Positions 45,771 through 57,096 of a DNA stretch of 64,000 nucleotides are shown here, in pieces. This DNA is from Excoecaria cochinchinensis (taxonomy: Eukaryota; Streptophyta; Magnoliopsida; Malpighiales; Euphorbiaceae). Every line of letters starts with the position of its first letter. Within the stretch, counting starts at the first letter, position 1. The stretch lies in NCBI GenBank assembly GCA_947683425.1, contig CANTUQ010000160.1, positions 1,755,501 to 1,819,500 on the forward strand. The letters run 5' to 3'. The translations under genes and the position numbers were made by a program. The notes beneath the pieces are model-generated. The model ran no database searches. It was not told the DNA's origin and was given only the letters and a program-made list of their open reading frames with translations.

Positions 45771-46739
45771 GGTGGGTTCTGCCTCCGTTTTTTTTTATCA
45801 TTTTCCATCTCTATTCAGTCTCTTCGATTTCTTATGTGTTAATTTTATGAATGTTAACATCTCTTAACTTTTTGTGAGTGTATATTGGTCTTCTTGGATA
45901 ATTTCGAGCTTGAGCGGTTGCCTACCATGCATGGTGGATTTCGTCTGGTTTAGTTTTCTTAAACCTCTTGATTTATTTCTCTCGCTCTTTCATTCATTGA
46001 TTATTTTATGTATATGAATAAGCTCTTTTATCCCGTTAAATGTAAGAATAGATCAACGATTTGTACTTAAACAAAATTGAGTTTTGTATAAAAATGTAAG
46101 AAGGGTCCAACGCCCTATTTTCATCCAATAAAAATAATCACATATTAAATATCCCATTTTCAATGATGATGCATGAGAGGACCGAAGTCCTCAAAATAAA
46201 CAATGCCCCGATTTGTGTATGAATCGCACATTTATGGAAGGGAGTTGTATTCCGCTCCTTGTGTTATTGTAATTTGTCGCTTTTGATATTTATTCTGCCC
46301 ATTTACTGCTTTCCGAATGTGAATAAATGCGCCTTTTAATTAAACTGCATAGTGTGGAGAGAGAGCGAATTAATGATATTAAAATTTGATCATAAACTAA
46401 TTGAGGTAGAAATAGATGAGAAATCCCGGACCCAGCTCTGGTCTTTGGGGTCGAGAGGTTAGAGGTTATCCTCCAAAATACTTCTTGGGTCACGAGACTT
46501 TAGCGCTAATCCTAGGCCTCATGGCCCAACATGGATACTAAGCGCAGTCTTAGGCTCTCCGAGGCGAGAGAAACTTTCCCAATGTTCTATTGGGTGGCGA
46601 CTCCATGATACCTCCTTGTTGCCCAACATAGACGCACTTGCGATTTATTGCAAGATGCCAACGGACCCGCAAATGCCCCGATCGCCCACGTGCGGGCGGT
46701 CCGAAAGGGCGGCGCATCGGGATCCGGCGCGCGTCACAG

Positions 46740-46757
46740 TGGTGACTCCACTGGGGA
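46740..46757 (+). other. Primer binding site of Tat-type element
   Basis: TGGTGACTCCACTGGGGA, one base after the 5' LTR. This resembles the tRNA-Arg-type primer site of Tat/Ogre elements; the tRNA identity is inferred. Confidence 0.8.
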
Positions 46758-47811
46758 CGTTTATGGTTCGAGATTTCGATTTGAAAATATCTCTTTTAAC
46801 ATTTATGATTAAAATTTAATTCATAAATTCGCTTTCTCTCAAACCTGCATTCGCATATCATTAGAGCCTTAGAATACGCTAGTTTGGTCCCTCTTATAGC
46901 CCCGGTGCGTTCCTGAAGCATCTCCTCATTTTCACTCAATTTGGGGAAGTGTTAAGGATAATCACTAGCCCAAGCCACGTACCTTAATGGTATATCAAAA
47001 TGGTGACTCGATCGGTCGCTATGCTCGTGATGAGATAGACCTGTCGACAGGGATCATGCTTGGGTAGCCCTAAAATTTCATCACCCATGACCAAAGCCCA
47101 TGTAATGGCAATAGATACTTTCCCTAGGTGGTATGAACCATGATACATTGCTTGTTACATGGATCAATATGTATTGGACAAATCCAGATAATTTGACTGA
47201 TCACTTAATCAAAGGCTTTCATGCCTCGATAGGTCCGTGTCAATTTATTCGGACTGTTTAAATACATGATGATCATAACCCATGCGCTTGTGCATTACTT
47301 AAGAGAGGTTATACTGCCGGTTTTTCACCGTGCACCATACGCGCCTATTGGGTTCCCTGTTAACCTATGGGCTAATCTCGCCTAGGAAACAGACCGCACG
47401 ACCTCGTGTGTGGGGGCAATAAGGTTGGAAGGATTTACTGCTTGCATGTGGTTATTATTGATGTATTGTGTGTTCATGTTATTCATACATATAACTTTTT
47501 TTATCATTTCCCATATATATGCATCTTTTCCTGTGCATAAAATTATTACGTATACATATCATCCGGTGTATAGTTTTTCATATGTTTCAATGTATCATTG
47601 TAATCTCTTTCGGATGCTATATATATTTTGTTGCACAACATGACCATGCATTGCGCATTATTCATGCATCATTCTAACCCTTTGTTTTTCCGCCACTCCG
47701 ATCGGTGCTTGGGTGGTTTAGAGACTCCGGTAGTCGTTCGAAGAGCGGTCAGAGTTTACATTGATTGACAAAGAGTTAATATCCTCACAAGAGTGTCAAA
47801 AGGTATTAGGA
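46758..47811 (+). other. Leader of Tat-type gag-only element
   Basis: About 1.05 kb between primer site and gag-like ORF. No credible ORF. It would contain the packaging region. Confidence 0.6.
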
Positions 47812-48768
47812 ATGGCTGACCCTTCACAACTGAATGAAGAGGCTCGTGCCCTGATTGCCCAAGAGATGGATAGAAGGTTTGAAGAGCTGGAAGAAAGATT
47901 ATTGGTTGTCATTAAAGAAAGAATGAATGCCATGGCATTGGTTCTCCAATCTCAGCTTATGGCAGCATCTCTTAACCAAGTGAAGCCAGCCACTACTGAG
48001 GAGGCTCATACAGCGACTGCTGCAGTATCTTCCGTTCCTTCTGGGACCGAAAGTGAGAGGTCACTGGATTCACCAGATGAGCAAGGACTAAATAGAAGGC
48101 CTACTTTAGAACATGACATTATGCCTGAAGAGGATGAGGACCATGCAGTCACTTATATTTTAAAAGGTGAAACCTCAGGAAGTTTCGACAACAGTAGGGT
48201 AAATGTCAATGCTACAGAAATTTCAGCCACTGGAGTAGCCCGATCCCACCTCACTGTCTTGGGTAAACCATTGTCTTGGCACTTCACCCGTCTTGTTAAG
48301 AAAGGAAAGTTGCAACCCTTGCCAGCTCGGCCTGCCCCAAGTCAGGGAAGGCCTAGGCACGGAACAGACCGGTATTGTGCGTATCACCAATACTCTGGGC
48401 ATAGAACAGACTACTGTCGTTACCTGAAAGATCGCATCCAAGAACTGGTGTCGGACCCAGGAAAAGGAAAGACGGTAAGAACACCAACGACGGAAGTGAG
48501 GCAAAGGCATTTTTCTAATTTGGGCAGATCTTTGTCTTGGACTCTTGAGAGGTTGATAAAGGAGGGGGTATTGCAGCCATTGTCAGCTAGACATGCTTTA
48601 ATGCAAGGGAAACCTGGTCACAAGGAAGATGAATATTGTGCCTACCACCAGCACACCGGGCATACTACAGATTATTGCAAATCCTTAAGACACGCTATCC
48701 AAGATCTGATTGATTCCAACAAGATCTCCGACCCAGAGAAGCGGGATGGAAGGAATAAGATGGATTAA
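47812..48768 (+). CDS. Gag-like protein with duplicated CHHC finger (318 aa)
   Basis: The first ATG of the open frame (47812) is used; upstream codons are open but lack ATG. Residues 1-50 are charged and heptad-like (RRFEELEERLLVVIKERM), a probable coiled coil. Residues 60-145 are acidic and disordered-looking. Two copies of a 65-residue module follow (about 148-213 and 235-302). Each reads LG.(P/S)LSW...RL.K.G.LQPL.AR...QG.P, then a finger C-x2-H-x4-H-x4-C (C189-H192-H197-C202 and C276-H279-H284-C289), then LKDRIQEL-like. Single copies of such a module follow the capsid domain in Tat-lineage gags. Here no capsid domain is visible and the finger is doubled. It probably binds RNA. There is no protease or pol, and the frame is intact. 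Confidence 0.8.
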   Translation: MADPSQLNEEARALIAQEMDRRFEELEERLLVVIKERMNAMALVLQSQLMAASLNQVKPATTEEAHTATAAVSSVPSGTESERSLDSPDEQGLNRRPTLEHDIMPEEDEDHAVTYILKGETSGSFDNSRVNVNATEISATGVARSHLTVLGKPLSWHFTRLVKKGKLQPLPARPAPSQGRPRHGTDRYCAYHQYSGHRTDYCRYLKDRIQELVSDPGKGKTVRTPTTEVRQRHFSNLGRSLSWTLERLIKEGVLQPLSARHALMQGKPGHKEDEYCAYHQHTGHTTDYCKSLRHAIQDLIDSNKISDPEKRDGRNKMD

Positions 48769-50539
48769 GCGCCTAGGTGGAAAGGCAAAAAAAAAAAAAG
48801 GGTTTTCAAGGATGAGGATAGACCATCAGCCGTGGTAGCTGTGTTGGCAGGAGCAGAAGTTGATTAGCTGTTTAGAATGTTCTTTTTACTTTTGAACTAT
48901 TCAGTAATGACATTTTGATTTCACTAATATGATGGATGTTTTGGCTTACTTGTGTTATATCTCTTGTGATTTCATCATGCATTATAGCACACCCAGGCAT
49001 ACTACTACCATGACATGCATAAAAAAAAATTAAAAGAAAAATCAGATAAAAAAAAATGCATTCACCATGTGTCATAGCATGTACATATCCGTATGCTCAC
49101 ATTACACATATACATTAACATTGTGCCTTGGAACATACATATACTGCTGCATGTCATAGTGTGCACACATTAGCATACTTCATTAGACTAGACATCAAAC
49201 ACAGAAAATACCTTGCATTTTTCACATTGTACACCATATCATGAACATGTACTATCATACGTGAATTATGTCATGTACATATAATTTCTTCATCATGCAT
49301 GTTAGTCATTGTATATACCAATGCATGTCTTGTATGCTCATACCATGTAAATACGCATACTTTGTGAACGCTATTTGTTTCGTGCAGACACTTTCATTGC
49401 ATGCCTCATATTGCACGCATATTCCGCTCACTGTACACAACCATTCTTATGATTGTGTCCCATCTCATGTGCATTAGTTGTATATATTTTGCACTTCTAT
49501 ATGCGTGAGTTTTGCCACTCCTCGCGACTCATTGTTGCATATTACCATGCTAGGTCGTCATCTTGCATACGTATCTCTATCATGTCTAAATTATGCCATG
49601 CTCACATGTGCCATATAGCATGAACAGTCATCCCCATACTGTGCCATAGGTTGTACTCATGCTTTTATCGTATGCATGTACATTGCGAATTTATGCATGC
49701 ACATCATTTATCATGCAGTGTTTACACACACATAATTTTTTCGCAGGTGTCTTACACACACCTTTGCACATATTTCATGTACGCATTTTTTATACAAATG
49801 TTTTTACACATGTTTCGCACATACAGATTCTTACACGCATTGCTAATGTACATGACGCTATTGCATATGCCATTCCATATACATGATTTGTAATGCATAG
49901 TTTGTGCATATTTTTTTAAAGAAAAAAAAGAAAAAAAAAATTCTTTGTGCCTACACAATTTTTGTGCATATACATTTTTGATAAATTAAAAATATTTTTG
50001 TGTTAAGCTATATCCTAAAATGTTGACATGTTTGCACCTCATTAAGGTACATCTGATTCAAAATTCGACTCTGCCTAAGTAGTTCTCAACTATGAATGGA
50101 TTTGATCTTAACTTTAGAATTCTGAGTTTCATTCCACTTTGAATTAAGTAAGGAGTATATATGTTTGGTCTTTAAGAGCTAGATCACATGAAGATATTTG
50201 ATCATACCATGTCATTTCTAAGTTCAGAGCACTTTTGACCCGTTTTAAAATAAACTGAAAAACTAGTTGCAACTAGGGGATTGGATGAAAACTCACTAAG
50301 AGCACTAGAACCTTTCCGATTACCCGTCAAAGCGACTCGTCGATAAGGCTGAATCTAGAAAATGATTTAGGCACCATTTCTTTGTATAGCTCTCTAAATG
50401 ACCATTTCATACCTTTATTTTACAATCGCTTGATAGCCCTTTGAGCCTTTATTAGGTATGCTAAATGCGTACCGATTTTATTGTTACACACGTTAAAACT
50501 ATCTTTCGCCTAAAATAATTTTGGCTTCCCCTTAGAAGA
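48769..50539 (+). other. Noncoding internal region rich in ACATGCA-type words
   Basis: No gene. 49060-49970 is built from short CATGCA/TACACA/TGCATA words on both strands, which produce many small meaningless ORFs. Similar text returns at 51830-52640 and 52960-53560. Confidence 0.6.
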
Positions 50540-50950
50540 ATGGCCGCTCTAGTAAAGATGGATGCACATTACGACATTCTCTTGAGCTATCAAAAATTGT
50601 CCCAGCAAAAGTGGGTTTACACTTCTGAAAGGGATTTTTAATCATTGATGATCTCTGAGACTTGACCATTGGCAATCCTTTGGGCCATCAAAAATTCACC
50701 CTGATAAGAATGGGTCTGCACTTCGAGAAGAAAATTTCAATCATCGATAATTTTTTTGGGGTTACCAAAAATTGCCCCGATGAGAAGGGATTTGCACTTT
50801 GGGGAAGAGAATCTCAAATTTTGACAATTCTTTGAGCTACCAATAATCACCCTGATAAGGATGGGTTTACCCCTTGAAAAATTTTCTATCATCGATAATC
50901 TTTGGGCTATACTTCTGGAAAGGGGTTTGAATCATCGATGAACCTTTTGT
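50540..50950 (+). repeat. Degenerate 75-95 bp repeats ('ATCATCGAT' family)
   Basis: About five diverged units with the order 'gggctaccaaaaattgcccc', 'gataagaatgggtttgcac', 'ttcgagaagg', 'tcaatcatcgataatc'. Part of the noncoding internal region. Confidence 0.75.
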
Positions 50951-50967
50951 GTAGTTAGAGACATGAG

Positions 50968-51090
50968 CTTGCGAAAAAAAAAAACAAAAACAAAAACAAA
51001 AAAAAAAGAGCAAAAGAAAAAAAAAAGAAAAAACCAAAATTAAAAAAAAAAGTGAAAAAAAAGAAGAAAAACAAAAAAAGAGAAGAAAAA
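50968..51090. repeat. A-rich low-complexity tract
   Basis: Runs of A interrupted by C and G. A Phe-rich minus-strand frame over it is an artefact. Confidence 0.9.
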
Positions 51091-52469
51091 TAGTAGGGCC
51101 CAAGATAATACCCCTTGATGAGTTTCAATAGCTATTTTTTTAGCTTAATTTTTATGCTGAGCTTGATGAAATCAAGTATTACCGAATTCCAATTCAAGAG
51201 TATCTAGATAGTATACAATTGGGGTTGAAAATGGTTCCTTCATCCGAATGAACGCTGCGGCCATTTTTCTCTAGTGACCTGATCCTCCTTTGATAACCAC
51301 CTACTCAAGCCTAACGTTACAACCAAAGTAAGACCTATTGATTCTTGGTTTGGCCTTATCTAACTAGCGGAGATGACCTTCTAGTAAGGTTTGGTACGTA
51401 GGAAGAGGCGTATGGTGTCTCTTGAGCTTCAAGCGGGAAGCCACGAGTGCATTTGCATTTGAGTTGAGTCTTGTCTCCAAAGTTGCAATTAGAATTTGCT
51501 TTCAAGTGATGAAAAATTTTGTTTTGGCTTTTGCACATACACACAGAGATCGCATGGTATGCCTTGTATTCACATGCTGATTTAGTAAGCATCGATACTT
51601 ACGTGTTTACTTTCTTGCACGTCATTGGGAATGACTCCCGAATTCTTTTGCTAAGATTGAATCAGTTGAGAATGTGGTTCATTCAGTATGCTTAAAGGCA
51701 GTTAGAAATTCGAGTTTGAGGTACCTAATAGGTTGCACTCATTTTACAATCTTGGGGTATTTCTTATCACTACCCATGAAAATGATGCTTTGCGTACACT
51801 CTCAGCAATATTCTTTGTACACATGTTTTTTGCAAATGTTTTTACACATAATTGTAGCAAACATTCTCAATAAATAGTTTTACATGTACAATTCTTGGTG
51901 CATGTCTTTTGGCATAAGAGCTTTAGCGAATACGTTTCATAAGTGCTTTTGACGCATGTCCTTTGCTAGCATCTTGCATCCACATTTTTCGCATGCATTC
52001 AATACACATATATGTGATTTTTCCTACATATGTTTCATACGCATAGTTGTATGTGCACACATCGCACACACCCAATTCCTTACATAGATTTCATGTATAT
52101 AACATATCCCACCTGTCTTTGCATATGATTTTTTACATCTATGCCGATGAATGACTCTTTACCGCATGCATGGTCATTTGCACATAGTTTGCATACATAA
52201 TCCCTTGTATATATTTATCATGCATGAACTTTTGCATGTCCTTCTCATTCATGATCATTTGCAAACACGTTAGAATAACGATTCTTAGCGCATGTTCCAT
52301 AATCTTCCACATGGATATAAGCCATTGGCATATATGACATACGCATAAGCATTTCAGGGTCATAGTCATTTGCATGTCATTTCATAAATGCATAGCCTTT
52401 CACATGCATTCCATGCATACATGGTGTCCAACGCACACTAGATAGTATACATCAGTCCCATGTAGACAA
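51091..52469 (+). other. Noncoding internal region
   Basis: No gene. The second half (from about 51830) repeats the CATGCA/ACACAT word pattern. Confidence 0.55.
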
Positions 52470-52912
52470 GCTTAAGCCCTCTGAAAAGGCAATTCTTAAT
52501 CAACCAAAATTCTCTTTGGGGGCAAGTCAACCCAAGTCCTCTCAAGAGGCGATTCTTATCCCTCTGCATACATTTCTCATGCTTGAACATTTGCATGCAT
52601 AGCTTCTCACATGCATTCCATGCATACATGGTGCTCGACACCCCTCTCAAAGTCCTCTGAAGAGGCATAAAAAGAATCTCAAAGTCCTCTGAGGAGGCAA
52701 ATTATCCAAGTTCTCTAGGTAGGCAAAATCTCAAAGTCCTCCGAGGAGGCAAAAATCTCAAAGTCCTCTGAGGAGGCAAAATATCCAAGTTCAAGCCCTC
52801 TGACGAGGCAAACCCTAAATCCTCTGAAGATGCAATTCTCCAAATCCTCTTAAGAGGTAATTCTCAAGTCCTCTGAAGAGGCGATTCTCAAGTCAACCTA
52901 AGTCCGGGGGCA
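52470..52912. repeat. Short palindromic repeat TCCTC-TG-AGGAGG
   Basis: More than ten copies of AAGTCCTCTGAGGAGGCAAA-like units with 20-60 bp spacing. The core is CCTC(T/C)GAGGAGG or CCTCTGAAGAGG, a small hairpin. Confidence 0.85.
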
Positions 52913-53639
52913 AAGATGCACACGGGTCTAGATTTTTCAGGGGGCATCAGGGTAGCCGAGCCAATGCCTTATCCATTTTTGCATCTCATATGCATCTCAC
53001 ATGCATAGATCTTTTGCATGTCTTCTTGCATATCTCATTTGTTTAATCCTTTACACTTATAGTTTTGCACACACAATTCTTGTACATTAATCCTCGTGTT
53101 TTGTGTATATAGCTTTATGTATGTACATTTCACACACGAGTCCATAAGCACACACAATCTGTTGTATATGTTGTTATGCACGTGACTTAGAAGGAAAGTC
53201 TTCTCAGGACAATCCGGAATCACACAAATATGCAGAAAAGGAGGTCCATTGAGAAGCAGACTATCCATGCATAGGCAGATGCAAAAGCGAGCCGAAAACA
53301 AGCAGATCAAGATGAAGTCCTCACGAGAATGGAATCTCGCGGACCCGCTCCCAAAAACACTCAAAAGAGCAAGCCTATTCCTGCACGCCATGCCGAGGGC
53401 AAGCAGGTAAGTTTTTTTTTCTATCATAAGTTGTACGCTCACACACATCACACAAAGTGTACAAAATCCGAATTCAAATGTATATATACATTTTACACAC
53501 ATGCTCACATACACACACAATATTTTGTATATATTGCCATGTACGTGACTCAGGGGAAAGGTCCAAATAGAACCCATGCTTAAAAGTGACCCAAATGATG
53601 GGTTCAGCTCAACGTTGTCAGACACTACCTATGATCAAA

Positions 53640-53795
53640 ACCTCCCAGTGAGTATCAAAACCTCCCAATGAGCATCAAAGCCTCTCGATCAAAACCTCCC
53701 AGTGAGTATTAAAGCCTCTCAGTGAGCATCAAAGCCTCTCGGTCAAAACCTCCCAGTGAGCATCAAAGTCTCCCAGTGAGCGTCAACTGGCAATG
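53640..53795 (+). repeat. Short repeats of 'CCTCCCAGTGAGCATCAAAG'
   Basis: About eight units of 17-20 bp with small changes (CTCCCAGTGAG / CTCTCAGTGAG / CTCTCGGTCAAAA). Confidence 0.85.
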
Positions 53796-53927
53796 ACCCC
53801 AATAAGCAGGTACTGCCACAGGTACATATCTCTTTTATAATTTACCTTACAAATTTGCATTTTCCTTTTTTGCAAGAGAAAAAAAATAGTTCAAGATAAA
53901 TATCAGCGATAGAGCAGATCGCAACCC

Positions 53928-54881
53928 GAAGCTGCGGTTGAAGAAACACCGCTCTTCACCAGATCGAAGCTGCAGTTAAAGAAACACTGCTCTTCACCCC
54001 GAAGCTGCGGTTAAAGAAACACCGCTCTTCACCAGATCGAAGCTGCAGTTGAAGAAACACTGCTCTTCACCCCGAAGCTGCGGTTGAAGAAACACCGCTC
54101 TTCACCAGATCGAAGCTGCAGTTGAAGAAACACTGCTCTTCACCCGGAAGCTGCGGTTAAAGAAACACCGCTCTTCACCAGATCGAAGCTGCAGTTGAAG
54201 AAACACTGCTCTTCACCCGGAAGCTGCGGTTGAAGAAACACCGCTCTTCATCAGATCGAAGCTGCAGTTAAAGAAACACTGCTCTTCACCTCGAAGCTGC
54301 AGTTGAAGAAACACTGCTCTTCACCCGGAAGCTGCGGTTGAAGAAACACCGCTCTTCACCAGATCGAAGCTGCAGTTGAAGAAACACTGCTCTTCACCCG
54401 GAAGCTGCGGTTGAAGAAACACCACTCTTCATCAGATCGAAGCTGCAGTTGAAGAAACACTGCTCTTCACCCGGAAGCTGCGGTTGAAGAAACACCGCTC
54501 TTCACCAGATCGAAGCTGCAGTTGAAGAAACACTGCTCTTCACCCGGAAGCTGCGGTTGAAGAAACACCGCTCTTCATCAGATCGAAGCTGCAGTTAAAG
54601 AAACACTGCTCTTCACCCCGAAGCTGCAGTTGAAGAAGCACCGCTCTTCACCAGATCGAAGCTGCAGTTGAAGAAACACTGCTCTTCACCTCGAAGCTGC
54701 AGTTGAAGAAACACTGCTCTTCACCCCGAAGCTGCGGTTGAAGAAACACCGCTCTTCATCAGATCGAAGCTGCGGTTGAAGAAACACCGCTCTTCATCAG
54801 ATCGAAGCTGCAGTTGAAGAAACACTGCTCTTCACCCCGAAGCTGCGGTTGAGGAAAAGCCGCTCTTCACCAGATCGAGAT
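53928..54881 (+). repeat. 26-unit hairpin tandem array with paired stem changes
   Basis: Two unit types mostly alternate. Type A (38 bp) has stem GCGGT...ACCGC and ends CACCAGATC. Type B (35 bp) has stem GCAGT...ACTGC and ends CACCCG/CACCCC. Both have outer arms GAAG...CTTC and loop TGAAGAAAC. In 23 of 26 units by my reading both arms carry matching versions. The exceptions are near 54423 (ACCAC), 54630 (GCAGT with ACCGC) and 54850 (a G.T pair). The 73-bp dimer is not a multiple of three, so it is not coding. It lies just upstream of the polypurine tract. Confidence 0.95.
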
Positions 54882-55040
54882 TGAAGCCAAAGCTTGCTGC
54901 ATCTCACCAAGCCCTACGGATCGAGATGAGGTCTAATCGGCAAAAAGGTATGGAAGGTGAAAAGCCGCCGAAGGTACGCTTTCTTTCCAACCTTTCTCTG
55001 AGTTTTGGCTTATCTAGGCACTTGTGCGCTAGTTTCCCCA
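54882..55040 (+). other. Region between repeat array and polypurine tract
   Basis: Unique sequence with no credible gene. Confidence 0.6.
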
Positions 55041-55054
55041 AAACTGGGGGCAAC
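55041..55054 (+). other. Polypurine tract of Tat-type gag-only element
   Basis: AAACTGGGGGCAAC against the 3' LTR, the usual Tat form. Confidence 0.88.
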
Positions 55055-57096
55055 TGTAAGCACCGTGTCCTGGAGCGGTCCGGATCGGAGGTTACCCTAT
55101 GATGAAATCAATGTTCAAGGCCTGTGCAGGAGGCTGAAGTTGGAGGTTTTGGTCCCACGTTCCATGAGAAATGAGGTTTTTCTACACTTCGGGGGCAGAG
55201 GGGGAGAAAACGGGAGTTTTCTGAGTAAAAAAGGTTTTTTGTCCTCCACAGACGGCCAGCCCGTCTGTGGAGATAGCCCGTCGCTTCGAGTCACCGACGG
55301 CTCAGGGTTTTTTCCGACGCCCGTCGGAAAGTCACCGCCCCTGTCAGGAGCCGCCTGGTTTCCCGGAGCACGCAACCGTTCCGACGCCCATCGGTGGATG
55401 TGGCAGGGCCGTCGGAAGTGTCCTTGTGTCAGTAGGATTCTTCCGACGCCCGCCCCTATGCACCGACGCCCGTCGGTCGTGTCTGGCTATATAAGGTCCG
55501 GATTTTCACTTCAAAAAGGGTTGGAAAATTTTTCAGAAGGGGAAACTCTGCCAAAATTCGAGCACATTTTCTCTCTCTTCCAAAAACACACATTTTCCAA
55601 AGAACTTTACTTAATCAGGGATCAAATCGATCAAAGGAACTAAAAGCTAATTAGTTTTCTTTAGATTTGGGCTCCTAAATCGACTTTCTGAAGGATCGGA
55701 GGTGAAATAGCTTATTTTCTCCCTCTAATCTTTCATTCTCTTACTTTCTCGTGGAACGCGCGGGGATCTAACCGACATCAAAATTCTACCCAAGGCAACT
55801 ATCTGAGGGTAAATATTCCGGATTCTCTCTCCATTTTTATCTCATATTTAATTATTTATCATTTATTTATTCATCCCGTGAAAATTTTTGAATACGTGTT
55901 ATTACTTTTCTTCATTTTGACTCCCTCATCTCCTTCTTGGATAAAACTTGTTTTTTATCTCGAAAGTCCCTTTTCTCCTTTCTGTTTTTCGGATACAGAG
56001 GTGACCGACGGGTCATCTTTATGACCGACACCCATCGGTCACCTACCTACAGACGCCCATTCTTGAGTGACAAACGGGCATAGCGACTAACCAAACCGAC
56101 GCCCGTCGGTCAACCAGGAAAGGCCGTCGGTGGGTTTTGCCTCCGTTTTTTTTTATCATTTTCCATCTCTATTCAGTCTCTTCGATTTCTTATGTGTTAA
56201 TTTTATGAATGTTAACATCTCTTAACTTTTTGTGAGTGTATATTGGTCTTCTTGGATAATTTCGAGCTTGAGCGGTTGCCTACCATGCATGGTGGATTTC
56301 GTCTGGTTTAGTTTTCTTAAACCTCTTGATTTATTTCTCTCGCTCTTTCATTCATTGATTATTTTATGTATATGAATAAGCTCTTTTATCCCGTTAAATG
56401 TAAGAATAGATCAACGATTTGTACTTAAACAAAATTGAGTTTTGTATAAAAATGTAAGAAGGGTCCAACGCCCTATTTTCATCCAATAAAAATAATCACA
56501 TATTAAATATCCCATTTTCAATGATGATGCATGAGAGGACCGAAGTCCTCAAAATAAACAATGCCCCGATTTGTGTATGAATCGCACATTTATGGAAGGG
56601 AGTTGTATTCCGCTCCTTGTGTTATTGTAATTTGTCGCTTTTGATATTTATTCTGCCCATTTACTGCTTTCCGAATGTGAATAAATGCGCCTTTTAATTA
56701 AACTGCATAGTGTGGAGAGAGAGCGAATTAATGATATTAAAATTTGATCATAAACTAATTGAGGTAGAAATAGATGAGAAATCCCGGACCCAGCTCTGGT
56801 CTTTGGGGTCGAGAGGTTAGAGGTTATCCTCCAAAATACTTCTTGGGTCACGAGACTTTAGCGCTAATCCTAGGCCTCATGGCCCAACATGGATACTAAG
56901 CGCAGTCTTAGGCTCTCCGAGGCGAGAGAAACTTTCCCAATGTTCTATTGGGTGGCGACTCCATGATACCTCCTTGTTGCCCAACATAGACGCACTTGCG
57001 ATTTATTGCAAGATGCCAACGGACCCGCAAATGCCCCGATCGCCCACGTGCGGGCGGTCCGAAAGGGCGGCGCATCGGGATCCGGCGCGCGTCACA
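55055..57096 (+). repeat. 3' LTR of Tat-type gag-only element
   Basis: Same length as the 5' LTR. Six of about eight visible differences are CpG-to-TpG/CpA changes, five of them in or immediately beside palindromes (around 55378-55391 and 56029-56034). Confidence 0.95.

Larger units (their letters stand above)
44697..46738 (+). repeat. 5' LTR of Tat-type gag-only element
   Basis: TGTAAGCACCG...GCGCGTCACA. GC-rich palindromes occupy 44886-45119, directly before a TATA box (45130-45137), and again 45650-45770. Open frames of 192 aa (here) and 212 aa (3' copy) run through the palindromes and are not considered genes. Confidence 0.95.
44697..57096 (+). mobile_element. Tat-type gag-only LTR element with internal repeat arrays
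   Basis: Two 2042-bp LTRs (44697-46738 and 55055-57096) show about eight differences by eye, so this is the youngest insertion in the window. The internal 8.3 kb has a primer binding site, one gag-like ORF, a long noncoding region with four different tandem repeat families, and a polypurine tract AAACTGGGGGCAAC. There is no pol. The target duplication is slightly offset: ATTCATA occurs at 44689-44695 and 57098-57104, each one base away from the LTR ends. It sits inside the solo LTR at 41337. Confidence 0.93.

Noticed and set aside
50867..51103. Phe-rich membrane-like ORF
   Set aside because: Translation of an A-rich low-complexity tract.
53035..53625. 196-aa minus-strand ORF
   Set aside because: Antisense to the noncoding region of the Tat-type element, made of CACACA/TGTATA-type words; no domain seen.
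53928..54881. Coding tandem repeat
   Set aside because: Units of 35 and 38 bp (73-bp dimer) break the frame each time; the signal is in base pairing, not codons.
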